In this document: one piece after another, positions 1 to 7,001 of the stretch
Numbering within the stretch: the first letter of the stretch is position 1
Layout of the letters: each line of letters starts with the position of its first letter
Source: Flavipsychrobacter stenotrophus
GTDB lineage: Bacteria; Bacteroidota; Bacteroidia; Chitinophagales; Chitinophagaceae
Assembly (NCBI GenBank): GCA_947379685.1
Contig: CANCOG010000051.1
Span: forward strand, 1 to 15,361
Direction of reading: 5' to 3'
DNA: 15,361 bases
The notes under the pieces: model-generated
What the model was told of the DNA's origin: nothing
Seen by the model: only the letters and a program-made list of their open reading frames with translations
Databases searched by the model: none
Translations under genes and position numbers: made by a program

Positions 1-1680
1 TTCAGTACGGAAGGATGGCGTTAGCTGGTAGACCGTTTCGTAAGACTTACCAATCAGGCCAACGACTGCCGGACATAGACCTCCCGTTTGGGTTAATTTC
101 TCTAGCTCCTTTAGGAAGTCGATGATATTTTGTGCCAGGTCAAACTGGGGCCAACCGGTAACTTTAAAGCCCCTGTACTTGCTGTACAGGAAGGACAGAG
201 AAACCGGATTGCCATTAAAGACGGTATAGCGATCTCTCGTTGCCAATGTGCCTTCTATGAGTGTAGACCTGGCTGGGTCGGTCTGGTCCTTACTAACTGT
301 GATGATGGTATTGACACCGAAATCGGCACCGAAAAATGAAATTGAAGAGGTTAGCCTGAGGTATTTTCCAGGCTCAACTGTTGACACTTCAAACAATGGT
401 CCCTTTGTAAGGTCCGCTAAACCATGAAGCTGTAAAACGTAAATATCAATCGGATCATCGAACTGAATAGATGCGATAACACCCTTTGATGTTATATTGA
501 AATTTCCAGCAAACGAAACCGTTTCGAAGAAAGTTAAGTCGACTTTTGCGTATATATTGAAACCCGGCTGGTACGTGTTGTTGTCGGGATATTCTACGAT
601 CTGATTATTCTCGCCAATGGAATAGAGCTTTGGCTTGCTTAATTTCTTTTGTGTTTCATTGAAGTAATAAATGCTGCTGCCAGCCTTGAATAATATGTTC
701 ACATATTCAGAAGGCCAGTTGAAGCCAGGAATAGATTCCTGGAAAATTTTCCCAATTGAAAGGGGACTCAGCAATTCAATTTTTACGAGCTGGGGCTTTT
801 TCCCATTGAGGTAGATCTGCCCTGCGAGGTGCAGGCTTTCGCCGTATTTGACCTTGCCTTCCAGCCAAAACAAATTTTCCCGTTCTCTTTCTGCCGCATC
901 GTCCTGCGACGACCAGACTGCAAATTTCAGATCGGAAAAAGTAATGCCGGGCATATCAAAAGGCAGGCGCAGGTTGATGGGGCCTTCGGCCGCCACAACA
1001 CCCAAAAAGTTAGGCCCTTTTTTTTCTATTGCTCCCCTGAAGTAATAGAATTCATTATCGTTAATGAAATTGCGGACACCAATGCGGCCGCTTATTTTGT
1101 ACTCAGCAGCATTGCTGAACCGGTATTCAAAAGTTAATTGTTCGAAAGCGAATAGCCTGAACAGTTCGAACCGGGGCAATTCGGCGGAGTATACTGATTC
1201 AGGTTTAAGTTCCTGTGAGCCGGTGAAGAAACCGTAGATCCGGAGGCTGTTGTCGCGGGGTGTTTCACCGCCAATTTGCAGTAAGGACGAACCCACCTCC
1301 CATTTTGAAAACTCTATTGCAGCCCAGAAACAGGTTGCGCTATCTTTCAATGACCTGATGTGGTCAATGCCCTCCGGGAATGGGATCTCCGGGAACCCAC
1401 TTTTCAGCTGCTGCAGATCGATGGATTGAGCTGATCTGGATGCGACCTGGAAAAAGCCTGCACTTTTTACCTTTAGCTGGAAGTTCAGTTTAAGGTGAAA
1501 TGCCTCGTTGAGACTCCTGATAACGTCAAACGCATTTTCAGCATCTTTGGCGCCGCCCAGGAAAATGTACATCAATGAATAATCAGCAGCAACAGACAGC
1601 TGGCCTTTTAACGGGCTTGTTATCTGGCTTCCGCCAAAAAACCGACCCAGGCTAACACTGCATGCTAATGAAAATTTCAT
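1..1680 (-). CDS. Large protein of unknown function, 3' end missing at window edge
   Basis: Reading the minus strand from the ATG at 1680, the frame stays open for 560 codons to base 1 with no stop, so the C-terminus lies outside the window. An in-frame TAA upstream with no other ATG before it supports this start. The protein begins MKFSLACSVSL and has no convincing signal peptide or lipobox. It is rich in alternating hydrophobic and polar residues, as in repeated beta strands, with recurring Leu-x-Gly-x-Ile and Phe-x-Gly-x-Phe patterns, and it contains many aromatics. I do not recognise the family with confidence. It loosely recalls very long, beta-rich, uncharacterised bacterial and fungal proteins (DUF6603-like), which is a guess. 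The small gene at 1912-2301 is upstream on the same strand and may be co-transcribed. Confidence 0.85.
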   Translation of the reverse strand, partial: MKFSLACSVSLGRFFGGSQITSPLKGQLSVAADYSLMYIFLGGAKDAENAFDVIRSLNEAFHLKLNFQLKVKSAGFFQVASRSAQSIDLQQLKSGFPEIPFPEGIDHIRSLKDSATCFWAAIEFSKWEVGSSLLQIGGETPRDNSLRIYGFFTGSQELKPESVYSAELPRFELFRLFAFEQLTFEYRFSNAAEYKISGRIGVRNFINDNEFYYFRGAIEKKGPNFLGVVAAEGPINLRLPFDMPGITFSDLKFAVWSSQDDAAERERENLFWLEGKVKYGESLHLAGQIYLNGKKPQLVKIELLSPLSIGKIFQESIPGFNWPSEYVNILFKAGSSIYYFNETQKKLSKPKLYSIGENNQIVEYPDNNTYQPGFNIYAKVDLTFFETVSFAGNFNITSKGVIASIQFDDPIDIYVLQLHGLADLTKGPLFEVSTVEPGKYLRLTSSISFFGADFGVNTIITVSKDQTDPARSTLIEGTLATRDRYTVFNGNPVSLSFLYSKYRGFKVTGWPQFDLAQNIIDFLKELEKLTQTGGLCPAVVGLIGKSYETVYQLTPSFRTE

Positions 1681-1774
1681 TTGTTTATCTACATTTTGTC
1701 CTGTAAAATCATTGCTTCCTGATTAGTAAGGCAACTAACACAAAAGTTTAAAGTACATTCAATAGAGACACAGT

Positions 1775-1809
1775 GCAGGTTCCCGGAGACTTAAACGCCG
1801 GGAACCTGC
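1775..1809. other. Perfect 12-bp intergenic hairpin
   Basis: The arms GCAGGTTCCCGG (1775-1786) and CCGGGAACCTGC (1798-1809) are exact reverse complements around an 11-base loop. No T-run follows on either strand, so it is not a classical intrinsic terminator. It lies between two minus-strand genes and could act in attenuation, or in RNA processing or stability that sets their relative expression. Confidence 0.6.
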
Positions 1810-1911
1810 AAAAGCCTGTCTGTATTTAAATAGGAGCAGAGATGTTTTAACATGCTATTCCCTGAACCCGTTTTGCCGGGTATCTGAGCTACCTATCTGA
1901 ATTATAAGATA

Positions 1912-2301
1912 CTATTTCTTTGAGCGCCTGTTAGGTGCCGGATTTGGCGGAGTGGTGTCCGTATCGGTGCCTGTGTCCGTATCAGTATCAGAGCCCGAAT
2001 CTGTATCCGTGTCAGTGTCCGTACCTGTAGTGAATTGCCCCTTAGTTTTGTCGTAATGACCTTCAGAAATATTTAATCCCAACTGTTCGATGGCCGCCGG
2101 CATAAGGCTTTTTGGAGGAGCCACATTGACGAAATAATTACCTTTGCCACCAATCGCGACTTCCAACATGTTTGCCTGACTCTTGTCCTTTACGGAAAAA
2201 GTATATGGATTGTCATTTGTTGGTGTACCAGATGGGATTGCCAATTCCACATTGTAGTGATCTTCGCCAACTTTAAGGCTAACAGAAATAGCTGCCTGCA
2301 T
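1912..2301 (-). CDS. Small protein with Thr-Asp repeat tail, function unknown
   Basis: This is a 129-residue protein of unrecognised family. Residues 1-90 look like a compact, mostly beta domain with no signal peptide. Residues 93-117 form a low-complexity acidic tract in three Gly-led blocks (GTDTDTDTDS, GSDTDTDT, GTDTDT). A Pro-rich stretch and a basic end (NRRSKK) follow. The Asp and Thr codons are mixed (GAC/GAT; ACA/ACC/ACG/ACT), so the peptide itself appears to be maintained rather than being recent slippage of one DNA unit. The tract may be a flexible or cation-binding linker. The gene sits 231 bases upstream of the large unknown gene ending off the left edge, in the same direction, with a hairpin between them. 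A TTG-N19-TTacTTTG promoter candidate lies about 60 bases upstream of its ATG. Confidence 0.75.
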   Translation of the reverse strand: MQAAISVSLKVGEDHYNVELAIPSGTPTNDNPYTFSVKDKSQANMLEVAIGGKGNYFVNVAPPKSLMPAAIEQLGLNISEGHYDKTKGQFTTGTDTDTDTDSGSDTDTDTGTDTDTTPPNPAPNRRSKK

Positions 2302-2359
2302 AGTTTTTAGTTTTTTTAAGAATTAAGAAATATGTTAAATGCCAATCGCGACATCACCA

Positions 2360-2389
2360 CAAAGTAAAAAATGTATGTCAGTATTTCAA
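2360..2389 (-). promoter_or_regulatory. Bacteroidota-type promoter candidate
   Basis: On the minus strand, TTG (complement of 2387-2389) is followed after 19 bases by TTACTTTG (complement of 2360-2367). This is one mismatch from the TAnnTTTG box. It faces the 1912-2301 gene with a leader of roughly 50-60 bases. Confidence 0.4.
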
Positions 2390-2625
2390 GTAAACTATTT
2401 TAAATAATTGTGGTAATCTGAAAGCGCTGAAGTTCTTGCTGCGCGCGGTTTTTAGGAATATTTTGCAGGCGGCTGAGAATCAGCAGATTGCATTGAGGCG
2501 TGGTGAAACCGGTAGAAATTTTGCGAAAAAAAATGACAATTGTATAGCAAAGAGGCAGTGTTTTGGACAGAGTTTGTTAACGTTTAGTTTGGGAAGGGAG
2601 CACGGTTGTTCGCTGAACCGTTGCG

Positions 2626-2772
2626 ATGCACCCTTTTTATGAGTTGGTTGAGATCAAAAATGGTGCTGATGGGAAGGTGATAGTTAAATCACAAGTTCGT
2701 AGCTTTGGTAAAGTAACGAAGTACTATCAAAACTGCTATTTTGTCAGGTTGAGAATCGGGCACAGTAATTGA
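2626..2772 (+). CDS. Possible small protein (48 aa)
   Basis: An ATG at 2626 opens 48 codons ending in TGA at 2770-2772. The peptide starts MHPFYELVEIKNGADGKVIV and has a protein-like mix of alternating beta-strand residues and charged turns, unlike the Cys/Arg-rich out-of-frame translations nearby. No family is recognised. It ends 39 bases before the pirin gene on the same strand. It is also the only plausible gene in 2302-2811. It may equally be a chance ORF or the remnant of a longer gene. Confidence 0.3.
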   Translation: MHPFYELVEIKNGADGKVIVKSQVRSFGKVTKYYQNCYFVRLRIGHSN

Positions 2773-2797
2773 ATAGATGTATGTACACGTAGTTTTA
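2769..2797 (+). promoter_or_regulatory. Weak promoter candidate for the pirin gene
   Basis: TTG (2769-2771) is followed after 18 bases by TAGTTTTA (2790-2797), one mismatch from TAnnTTTG. The implied leader before the pirin ATG would be only about 8-12 bases. Confidence 0.3.
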
Positions 2798-2811
2798 AAT
2801 ACGGAACAATT

Positions 2812-3525
2812 ATGGCAAAAACAATTTTTCATGCGGCTGATAAAAGAGGCCATGCCAATCATGGATGGCTCGACGCGCATCATTCATTCAGCTTCGCCGG
2901 ATATTATGACCCGACCAGGATGCACTTCGGTGAAATGAGGGTACTCAATGATGACATTATAGCTGGCGGAATGGGCTTTGGCAAGCACCCGCATGATAAT
3001 ATGGAGATCATTACAATAGTACTTGATGGTGAACTCGCGCACCAGGATAGCATGGGGCATGTACAAACCATTGTGCCGAACGAGGTGCAGGTAATGAGTG
3101 CCGGTACCGGCTTGCAGCACAGCGAGTATAACCACAGTAAGGACAAAGCTGCCAACCTGTTGCAAACATGGATATTCCCTAATAAGAAGAATGTGGCTCC
3201 GAGGTATGACCAGGCAAAATTTGCACCTGAAGACCGGGTAAATACATTGCAAACACTGGTTTCGCCTATAGACGACAGCGATTCCGGTTTGAAAATACAC
3301 CAAAATGCATGGATATACCGGACAACGCTGGAGGCTGGTAAATCGGTAACGGTGCAACCGCATACTGCGCAACATGGGTTCTATATATTCCTCATTGATG
3401 GCAAGGTGGCTGCGGGTGAACAGACATTGAATAAGCGAGATGCGGTGGGGGTATGGGAAGCGGATTCCGTTACAATAACTGCTGCAGTGACCAGTGATGT
3501 ATTGGTTTATGAGGTGCCGATGTAA
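2812..3525 (+). CDS. Pirin family protein (YhaK/YhhW-like bicupin)
   Basis: This is a complete 237-residue pirin, a normal length for the bacterial bicupin family. The N-terminal cupin holds the four expected metal ligands: H59 and H61 in GKHPHDN, and H103 and E105 in LQHSEYN. The block HHSFSFAGYYDPTRMHFG (residues 23-40) is typical of bacterial pirins. The C-terminal half is the second, usually metal-free, cupin. Pirins are cytoplasmic Fe-binding proteins; some act as quercetin 2,3-dioxygenases and others are redox or stress associated, and the substrate cannot be read from sequence. The ATG at 2812 follows an AT-rich leader without a Shine-Dalgarno sequence, as is usual in this phylum. No operon partner is evident, and a composite repeat follows. 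Confidence 0.95.
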   Translation: MAKTIFHAADKRGHANHGWLDAHHSFSFAGYYDPTRMHFGEMRVLNDDIIAGGMGFGKHPHDNMEIITIVLDGELAHQDSMGHVQTIVPNEVQVMSAGTGLQHSEYNHSKDKAANLLQTWIFPNKKNVAPRYDQAKFAPEDRVNTLQTLVSPIDDSDSGLKIHQNAWIYRTTLEAGKSVTVQPHTAQHGFYIFLIDGKVAAGEQTLNKRDAVGVWEADSVTITAAVTSDVLVYEVPM

Positions 3526-3579
3526 GTGGGTTTCAAGGGTGTTGTGACGTTTCACGCAGAGGTTGTGGGTGTGTTGTGG

Positions 3580-3724
3580 GGTTTCACGCAAAGCGCGCGG
3601 AGGTTTACGCAAAGAAGCGCAAAGTTCATTTTGGGGTGTTTTTTTAGATGGTTGACGGCGCAAAGTTTGTGCGGTGTTTTTAGATGTGGCATACTTTTGG
3701 AAGTGTGCCACATCTGTGTTTTAA
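3580..3724 (+). repeat. Composite dispersed repeat, copy 1 (GCGCAAAG array plus palindrome)
   Basis: A GC-purine part begins GGTTTCACGCAAAG, includes GCAAAGAAGCGCAAAGTT, and has a further GCGCAAAG. It is followed by a palindrome with arms 3682-3696 and 3701-3715 (AGATGTGGCATACTT / AAGTGTGCCACATCT, 15 bp with one G-T pair, 4-base loop). The whole arrangement recurs in the same order and direction at 4982-5131. It could end transcription from the pirin gene by its hairpin, but no long T-run follows. Confidence 0.75.
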
Positions 3725-3731
3725 AGGGGTA

Positions 3732-3762
3732 GATTTGACAACTTTTTAAAAGTTGTCAAATC
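3732..3762. repeat. Perfect 15-bp palindrome
   Basis: GATTTGACAACTTTT (3732-3746) and AAAAGTTGTCAAATC (3748-3762) are exact reverse complements around one base. It lies 16 bases after the palindrome of composite repeat 1. It follows a similar plan (GAT, then TG-purine-CA, then ACTTTT), so it may be a diverged member of the same palindrome family. It could also be an operator or part of a terminator. Confidence 0.7.
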
Positions 3763-3895
3763 GGTTTGTAGGGGTGTTGCAGTTGTTGGCAAGGCTGCCC
3801 GGAGGAAGGTTGTTAACTTAAACTTCAATATTTAGTAACGTTTAAAGCAGTGATTTGGTAATATTAGATAGCGATGTTTGTGCAAACACTTATAC

Positions 3896-4915
3896 ATGCA
3901 CCATCGTTATCTTTTATCGGCCACGCTTATTGCCACGGCTGCTTTTACTTCCTGCAGCAAGCATGAAGCAAGTTCAGTTGCAGTTAATGCTGCAGCTACA
4001 ACTACTAATACCAGGACTATAAACGGCACGCATACGGCTGCCCGTATGTCGGGGGCAACAATGCTTGCAGCGCCGGTTGCTGAAGCTAAGCTCTATAAGC
4101 TGTTACCGGGCTATAATAGCTCAGACAATTTTGAAGCGAGCGGAGTTTACTACCTGGGTGGCTACTTCTACATTGCGTGTGATAACATGCAGAAGATCGC
4201 TAAAATATACAATACGTTGCCGATCAACAGTTCGCTGAACTCGTTGCTGAGCACGGGTGCTCCGGGTACTGGCAGCTCTAACTACGAAGGTATTGCTTAT
4301 GATAGTCAGGGTACTCCGAATTTTTTTGTTGTTGAAGAGTCAGTAAGCTATGGCGGCGGTGTGTATAAGCCAAGGATCAGTGAATTCAATTCAAGTATGA
4401 CCTATCAGAACAGAATGTGGGCTGATTATTCATTCACTTCGAGCAACAATAACAAGGCTTTTGAAGGTATTGCATGGGTGTACAGAGGTGGTGAAGATTA
4501 TATTCTGGGTCTGGTTGAGGGTACCGGTAAAATTCCTGTATTGCATAAGACCAGCAGCGGATGGACGTATGTAACTGAGATCACACTGCCTTCTTCTGTC
4601 ACATTTACTGATTATTCTGACATTGCTATCTATGGCAACCAGATCGCGATCACTTCTCAGGAAGATGGTCAGTTGTGGATTGGTACTCTGAGCAGCACTT
4701 CTTGGACTATTACAGGCGGTACGGCTTATGAATTTCCGCATGGGAGCAGCACTGGCGTAGTGGGTGCAGGCAGCTATCAGATCTATGGCAACATAGAAGG
4801 TATTTCATTCATCAGCAGCAACCAGATAGTCGTTGTATCTGACAAGGCTGACAACAGCCAGCCAAGCTACCAGACTTATAAGGACCAGTCGGTGCATATT
4901 TTTAATATACCATAA
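3896..4915 (+). CDS. Beta-propeller lipoprotein, SdiA-regulated / phytase-esterase-like
   Basis: This is a 339-residue lipoprotein from the ATG at 3896. A TTG at 3878 would add six residues ahead of the signal peptide and is less likely. The signal MHHRYLLSATLIATAAFTSC puts the lipidated Cys at residue 20. A Thr/Ala-rich linker of about 45 residues follows. The rest shows spaced propeller-like motifs: YEGIAYD (130-136), FEGIAW (189-194), YSDIAIYG (240-247) and IEGISF (300-305), together with FFVVEES. The repeated E-G-I and VVEE pattern is typical of SdiA-regulated or esterase-like-phytase propellers, but no catalytic function can be assigned. It should be anchored in the inner or outer membrane. 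It is flanked by direct repeats at 3580-3724 and 4982-5131 and closed by a strong terminator, so it is a single-gene unit. Confidence 0.7.
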   Translation: MHHRYLLSATLIATAAFTSCSKHEASSVAVNAAATTTNTRTINGTHTAARMSGATMLAAPVAEAKLYKLLPGYNSSDNFEASGVYYLGGYFYIACDNMQKIAKIYNTLPINSSLNSLLSTGAPGTGSSNYEGIAYDSQGTPNFFVVEESVSYGGGVYKPRISEFNSSMTYQNRMWADYSFTSSNNNKAFEGIAWVYRGGEDYILGLVEGTGKIPVLHKTSSGWTYVTEITLPSSVTFTDYSDIAIYGNQIAITSQEDGQLWIGTLSSTSWTITGGTAYEFPHGSSTGVVGAGSYQIYGNIEGISFISSNQIVVVSDKADNSQPSYQTYKDQSVHIFNIP

Positions 4916-4944
4916 CGGATAAAAGAGTTGTGAATTTGGTAGGG

Positions 4945-4974
4945 GCTGGTTCGTTTTACGGGCCAGCTTTTTTT
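4945..4974 (+). terminator. Intrinsic terminator after the propeller lipoprotein gene
   Basis: The arms GCTGGTTCG (4945-4953) and CGGGCCAGC (4959-4967) pair over 9 bp with two G-U pairs around the loop TTTTA. Seven T residues (4968-4974) follow directly. It starts 30 bases after the stop codon. Confidence 0.85.
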
Positions 4975-4981
4975 GTTGTGA

Positions 4982-5131
4982 GGTTTCGCGCAAGGGACGC
5001 AGAGGGTTTGCGCAAAGAAGCGCAGAGTTTATTTTTTGTTGTTTTTGGGGAGGGGGCGCGAAGGGCGCAAAGCTCGTGGGGGTGGTTTTAGATGTGGCAC
5101 ACTTTTGAAGTGTGTCACATCCGGGTGTTTT
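4982..5131 (+). repeat. Composite dispersed repeat, copy 2
   Basis: It begins GGTTTCGCGCAAGGGACGC, contains GCGCAAAGAAGCGCAGAG and a later GGGCGCAAAG. It ends in the palindrome 5090-5104 / 5108-5122 (AGATGTGGCACACTT / AAGTGTGTCACATCC), with a mispaired or G-T base near the outer end of each arm. Order, orientation and spacing match copy 1 at 3580-3724. The rest of 5132-5270 contains no gene. Confidence 0.75.
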
Positions 5132-5240
5132 TGCTGCGGGGGAGGAGGTCTGTTTTACTTTTGGGAAATGCCAGCGGTAGTTTTCCGGTTTTTAAAAACA
5201 GTTTTCCCGATTTGAGAAAGGGTTAAAGGTGGGTTGTTCG

Positions 5241-5249
5241 TTCCTTTGC
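5241..5249 (+). promoter_or_regulatory. Promoter -7-like box upstream of the porin gene
   Basis: TTCCTTTGC is one mismatch from TAnnTTTG and starts exactly 30 bases before the ATG. The same CCTTTGCA core stands at the same distance before the Rieske gene. The nearest upstream TTTG (5211-5214) is 26 bases away, longer than usual, so the -33 part is uncertain. Confidence 0.35.
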
Positions 5250-5270
5250 ACCCAATTTTAAACGCAAACC

Positions 5271-6545
5271 ATGTACAAAAAGTTATTGCCTTTTATTGTT
5301 TTTTCACTTTCCACTTTTTATATACAGGCCCAGCAACAAACGGGCAAACCAGTTTTAAATCAAATTACACCGGCGCAGCAACTGGTGGCCAGTACGGGCG
5401 AGGATTCCCTTAATTCGTTTGGTTCGGGGCATTCGCGTACGGTAATATCGGGTTATGGCGAGGTGCATTACCAGCGTGATTTTAATACTCAGACAGCTAC
5501 TGCCAACCTGGCAAGGGCTGTACTTTTTATAGGGCACCAGTTTACAGGGCGCATTGCATTCTTTTCGGAACTGGAGGTAGAAGATGCCAAAATTGAAGCT
5601 GGCGGCCCTACCGGCGAAGTCGGCATGGAGCAGTGTTACCTGAAATTCAGTCTCAACCCAAGACAATACATTGTAGCAGGGCTGTTCCTGCCACGTATTG
5701 GTATCGTGAATGAAAACCATCTTCCTATCAATTTCAATGGCGTAGAACGCCCGTTGGTGGAGCAAGTAGTTATCCCTTCGACGTGGAGGGAAATTGGCGT
5801 TGGGTTTTATGGGCAGACAACGGCATTTCCGCTTACCTATAGTGTGGCATTGATCAATGGCTTGAATAATGCAGGTTTTGAGCATGGTAGTGGCTTTGAA
5901 GCGGGTAGACCGGAGGGGCAGTTTGCAGGAGCCAATAACCTTGCTGTAGCTGCATCGGCCCAATATTTTGCGGGAAACTGGAAGTTTCAGGTTTCTGGTT
6001 ACATGGGCGGCACGACGCCAATTCCCACCAAGGCTGCTGATACCCTGCAGCTGGAATCTGGCATGTTTGGCACACCTATGTACCTGGCGGAAGCAGATGT
6101 GCAATACAGCAACAATGGAATTTCTTTCAAAGCCCTGGGCTGCAATGTTTCTTTGCCAAAGGCTGAAAGTATTAACAGGGCATATGACCAGAATATAGCG
6201 TCTCAATTCTATGGTGGTTATGCTGAACTGGGTTACAACCTGTTGCAAAAAGCTAAGTCGGACAAGTGGCAGAAAAAGACACTGAATGTATTTGCCCGTT
6301 ATGAAATGATGGACCTGAATGCCGCTATTCCTAAAAACGCAATCAATGATGGCACACTGAAGCAAACGCATCTGGTGGCGGGTCTTGGGTATTTTCCGAT
6401 TCCTCATATAGTGATAAAGGCAGACGTCCGCCTTATGGGTACAGGCGATCAGAATCCGGACCTTGTGGTAAATCCGAACCCTAATGCTGCGGCTTATAAG
6501 AAGGCGAATAGTTTTCTGAACATTGGGATAGGGTATTCGTTTTAA
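5271..6545 (+). CDS. Outer-membrane porin-like beta-barrel (OprO/OprP-type)
   Basis: This is a 424-residue secreted protein. Residues 1-20 are a signal peptide ending in FYIQAQ. After a linker of about 40 residues, the mature part is a run of amphipathic strands from SGYGEVHYQ (around 60) to the C-terminal LNIGIGYSF. That end is an aromatic-terminated final strand typical of outer-membrane barrels. The block QFTGRIAFFSELEVEDAKIE and the following QCYLKFSLNPRQYIVAGLFLPRIG-type region resemble phosphate-selective porin-like proteins of Bacteroidota. The actual substrate is unknown. It precedes the imelysin and diheme genes by 456 bases, so it probably has its own promoter. A long antisense ORF in the same region is a shadow. 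Confidence 0.8.
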   Translation: MYKKLLPFIVFSLSTFYIQAQQQTGKPVLNQITPAQQLVASTGEDSLNSFGSGHSRTVISGYGEVHYQRDFNTQTATANLARAVLFIGHQFTGRIAFFSELEVEDAKIEAGGPTGEVGMEQCYLKFSLNPRQYIVAGLFLPRIGIVNENHLPINFNGVERPLVEQVVIPSTWREIGVGFYGQTTAFPLTYSVALINGLNNAGFEHGSGFEAGRPEGQFAGANNLAVAASAQYFAGNWKFQVSGYMGGTTPIPTKAADTLQLESGMFGTPMYLAEADVQYSNNGISFKALGCNVSLPKAESINRAYDQNIASQFYGGYAELGYNLLQKAKSDKWQKKTLNVFARYEMMDLNAAIPKNAINDGTLKQTHLVAGLGYFPIPHIVIKADVRLMGTGDQNPDLVVNPNPNAAAYKKANSFLNIGIGYSF

Positions 6546-6676
6546 GTGGGGTTGGGAGAAAAGAGCACGTGCGTCAGTTACAATTAAGAAGTTAAATGCC
6601 GAAGGTGTCAGCGGTATTCTTTTGGGCAGCAAATTTCTAGTTTATGAAACTGTGTGCTATGCCAATTGATGTATAA

Positions 6677-6793
6677 TATTTCGCCCTTTCAGGGCTTGAA
6701 TCAACATTCCTTTTTTACGATGGGCGTTGCCCATCGCTATGGGATTATGCCCTTTTCCAAATGGATCCCATTAGGACAGGGCGGTACGAAATA
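6677..6793. repeat. Multi-stem structured intergenic element
   Basis: An outer stem, TATTTCG (6677-6683) with CGAAATA (6787-6793), encloses several hairpins. These are GCCCT-TTC-AGGGC (from about 6683), CGATGGGC-GTT-GCCCATCG (6718-6725 / 6729-6736, perfect), and ATGGGAT / ATCCCAT (6739-6745 / 6765-6771). A further AGGGC (6778-6782) can pair with the first GCCCT. I recall similar GCCCTTTCAGGGC...GATGGGCGTTGCCCATCG blocks scattered through Bacteroidota genomes. The rest of 6546-7001 shows no gene. Confidence 0.6.
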
Positions 6794-7001
6794 CTCTAAG
6801 ATATGCCGTAAAGGGTGACATGTTTTGTCATCATGTTATTTATTGAAGATGAATGCGTAAAGCAACATGCCATATCACCATTTAGGGCTGGGGTGATGCA
6901 GCAGCTAAGAATTTGTGAATAATACAGTCTAAGTAAGCCCTGTCAATCGGACTATTGTTTAATTGCCCAAATCAAACTTTCATTTAACCTAAACCAATGC
7001 C

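Noticed and set aside
829..1137. Plus-strand ORFs at 829-1137 and 848-1045
   Set aside because: They are antisense to the continuous 560-codon frame on the minus strand and have shadow-type composition rich in Cys, Phe and Ser.
2436..2642. 68-residue plus-strand ORF
   Set aside because: It needs a TTG start, has Cys/Arg-rich unstructured composition, and overlaps a more protein-like ORF in another frame.
2884..3711. 275-residue minus-strand ORF
   Set aside because: It is the antisense shadow of the pirin gene and extends into repeat DNA; it is very rich in His, Arg and Cys.
3580..5072. GCGCAAAG arrays as a CRISPR
   Set aside because: The units are about 8-10 bases, degenerate and without regular spacers, and no cas genes are nearby.
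5355..6632. 425-residue minus-strand ORF opposite the porin gene
   Set aside because: Despite its length, its composition (Arg, Cys, His) is that of a codon-bias shadow, whereas the plus strand encodes a clear signal peptide and barrel.
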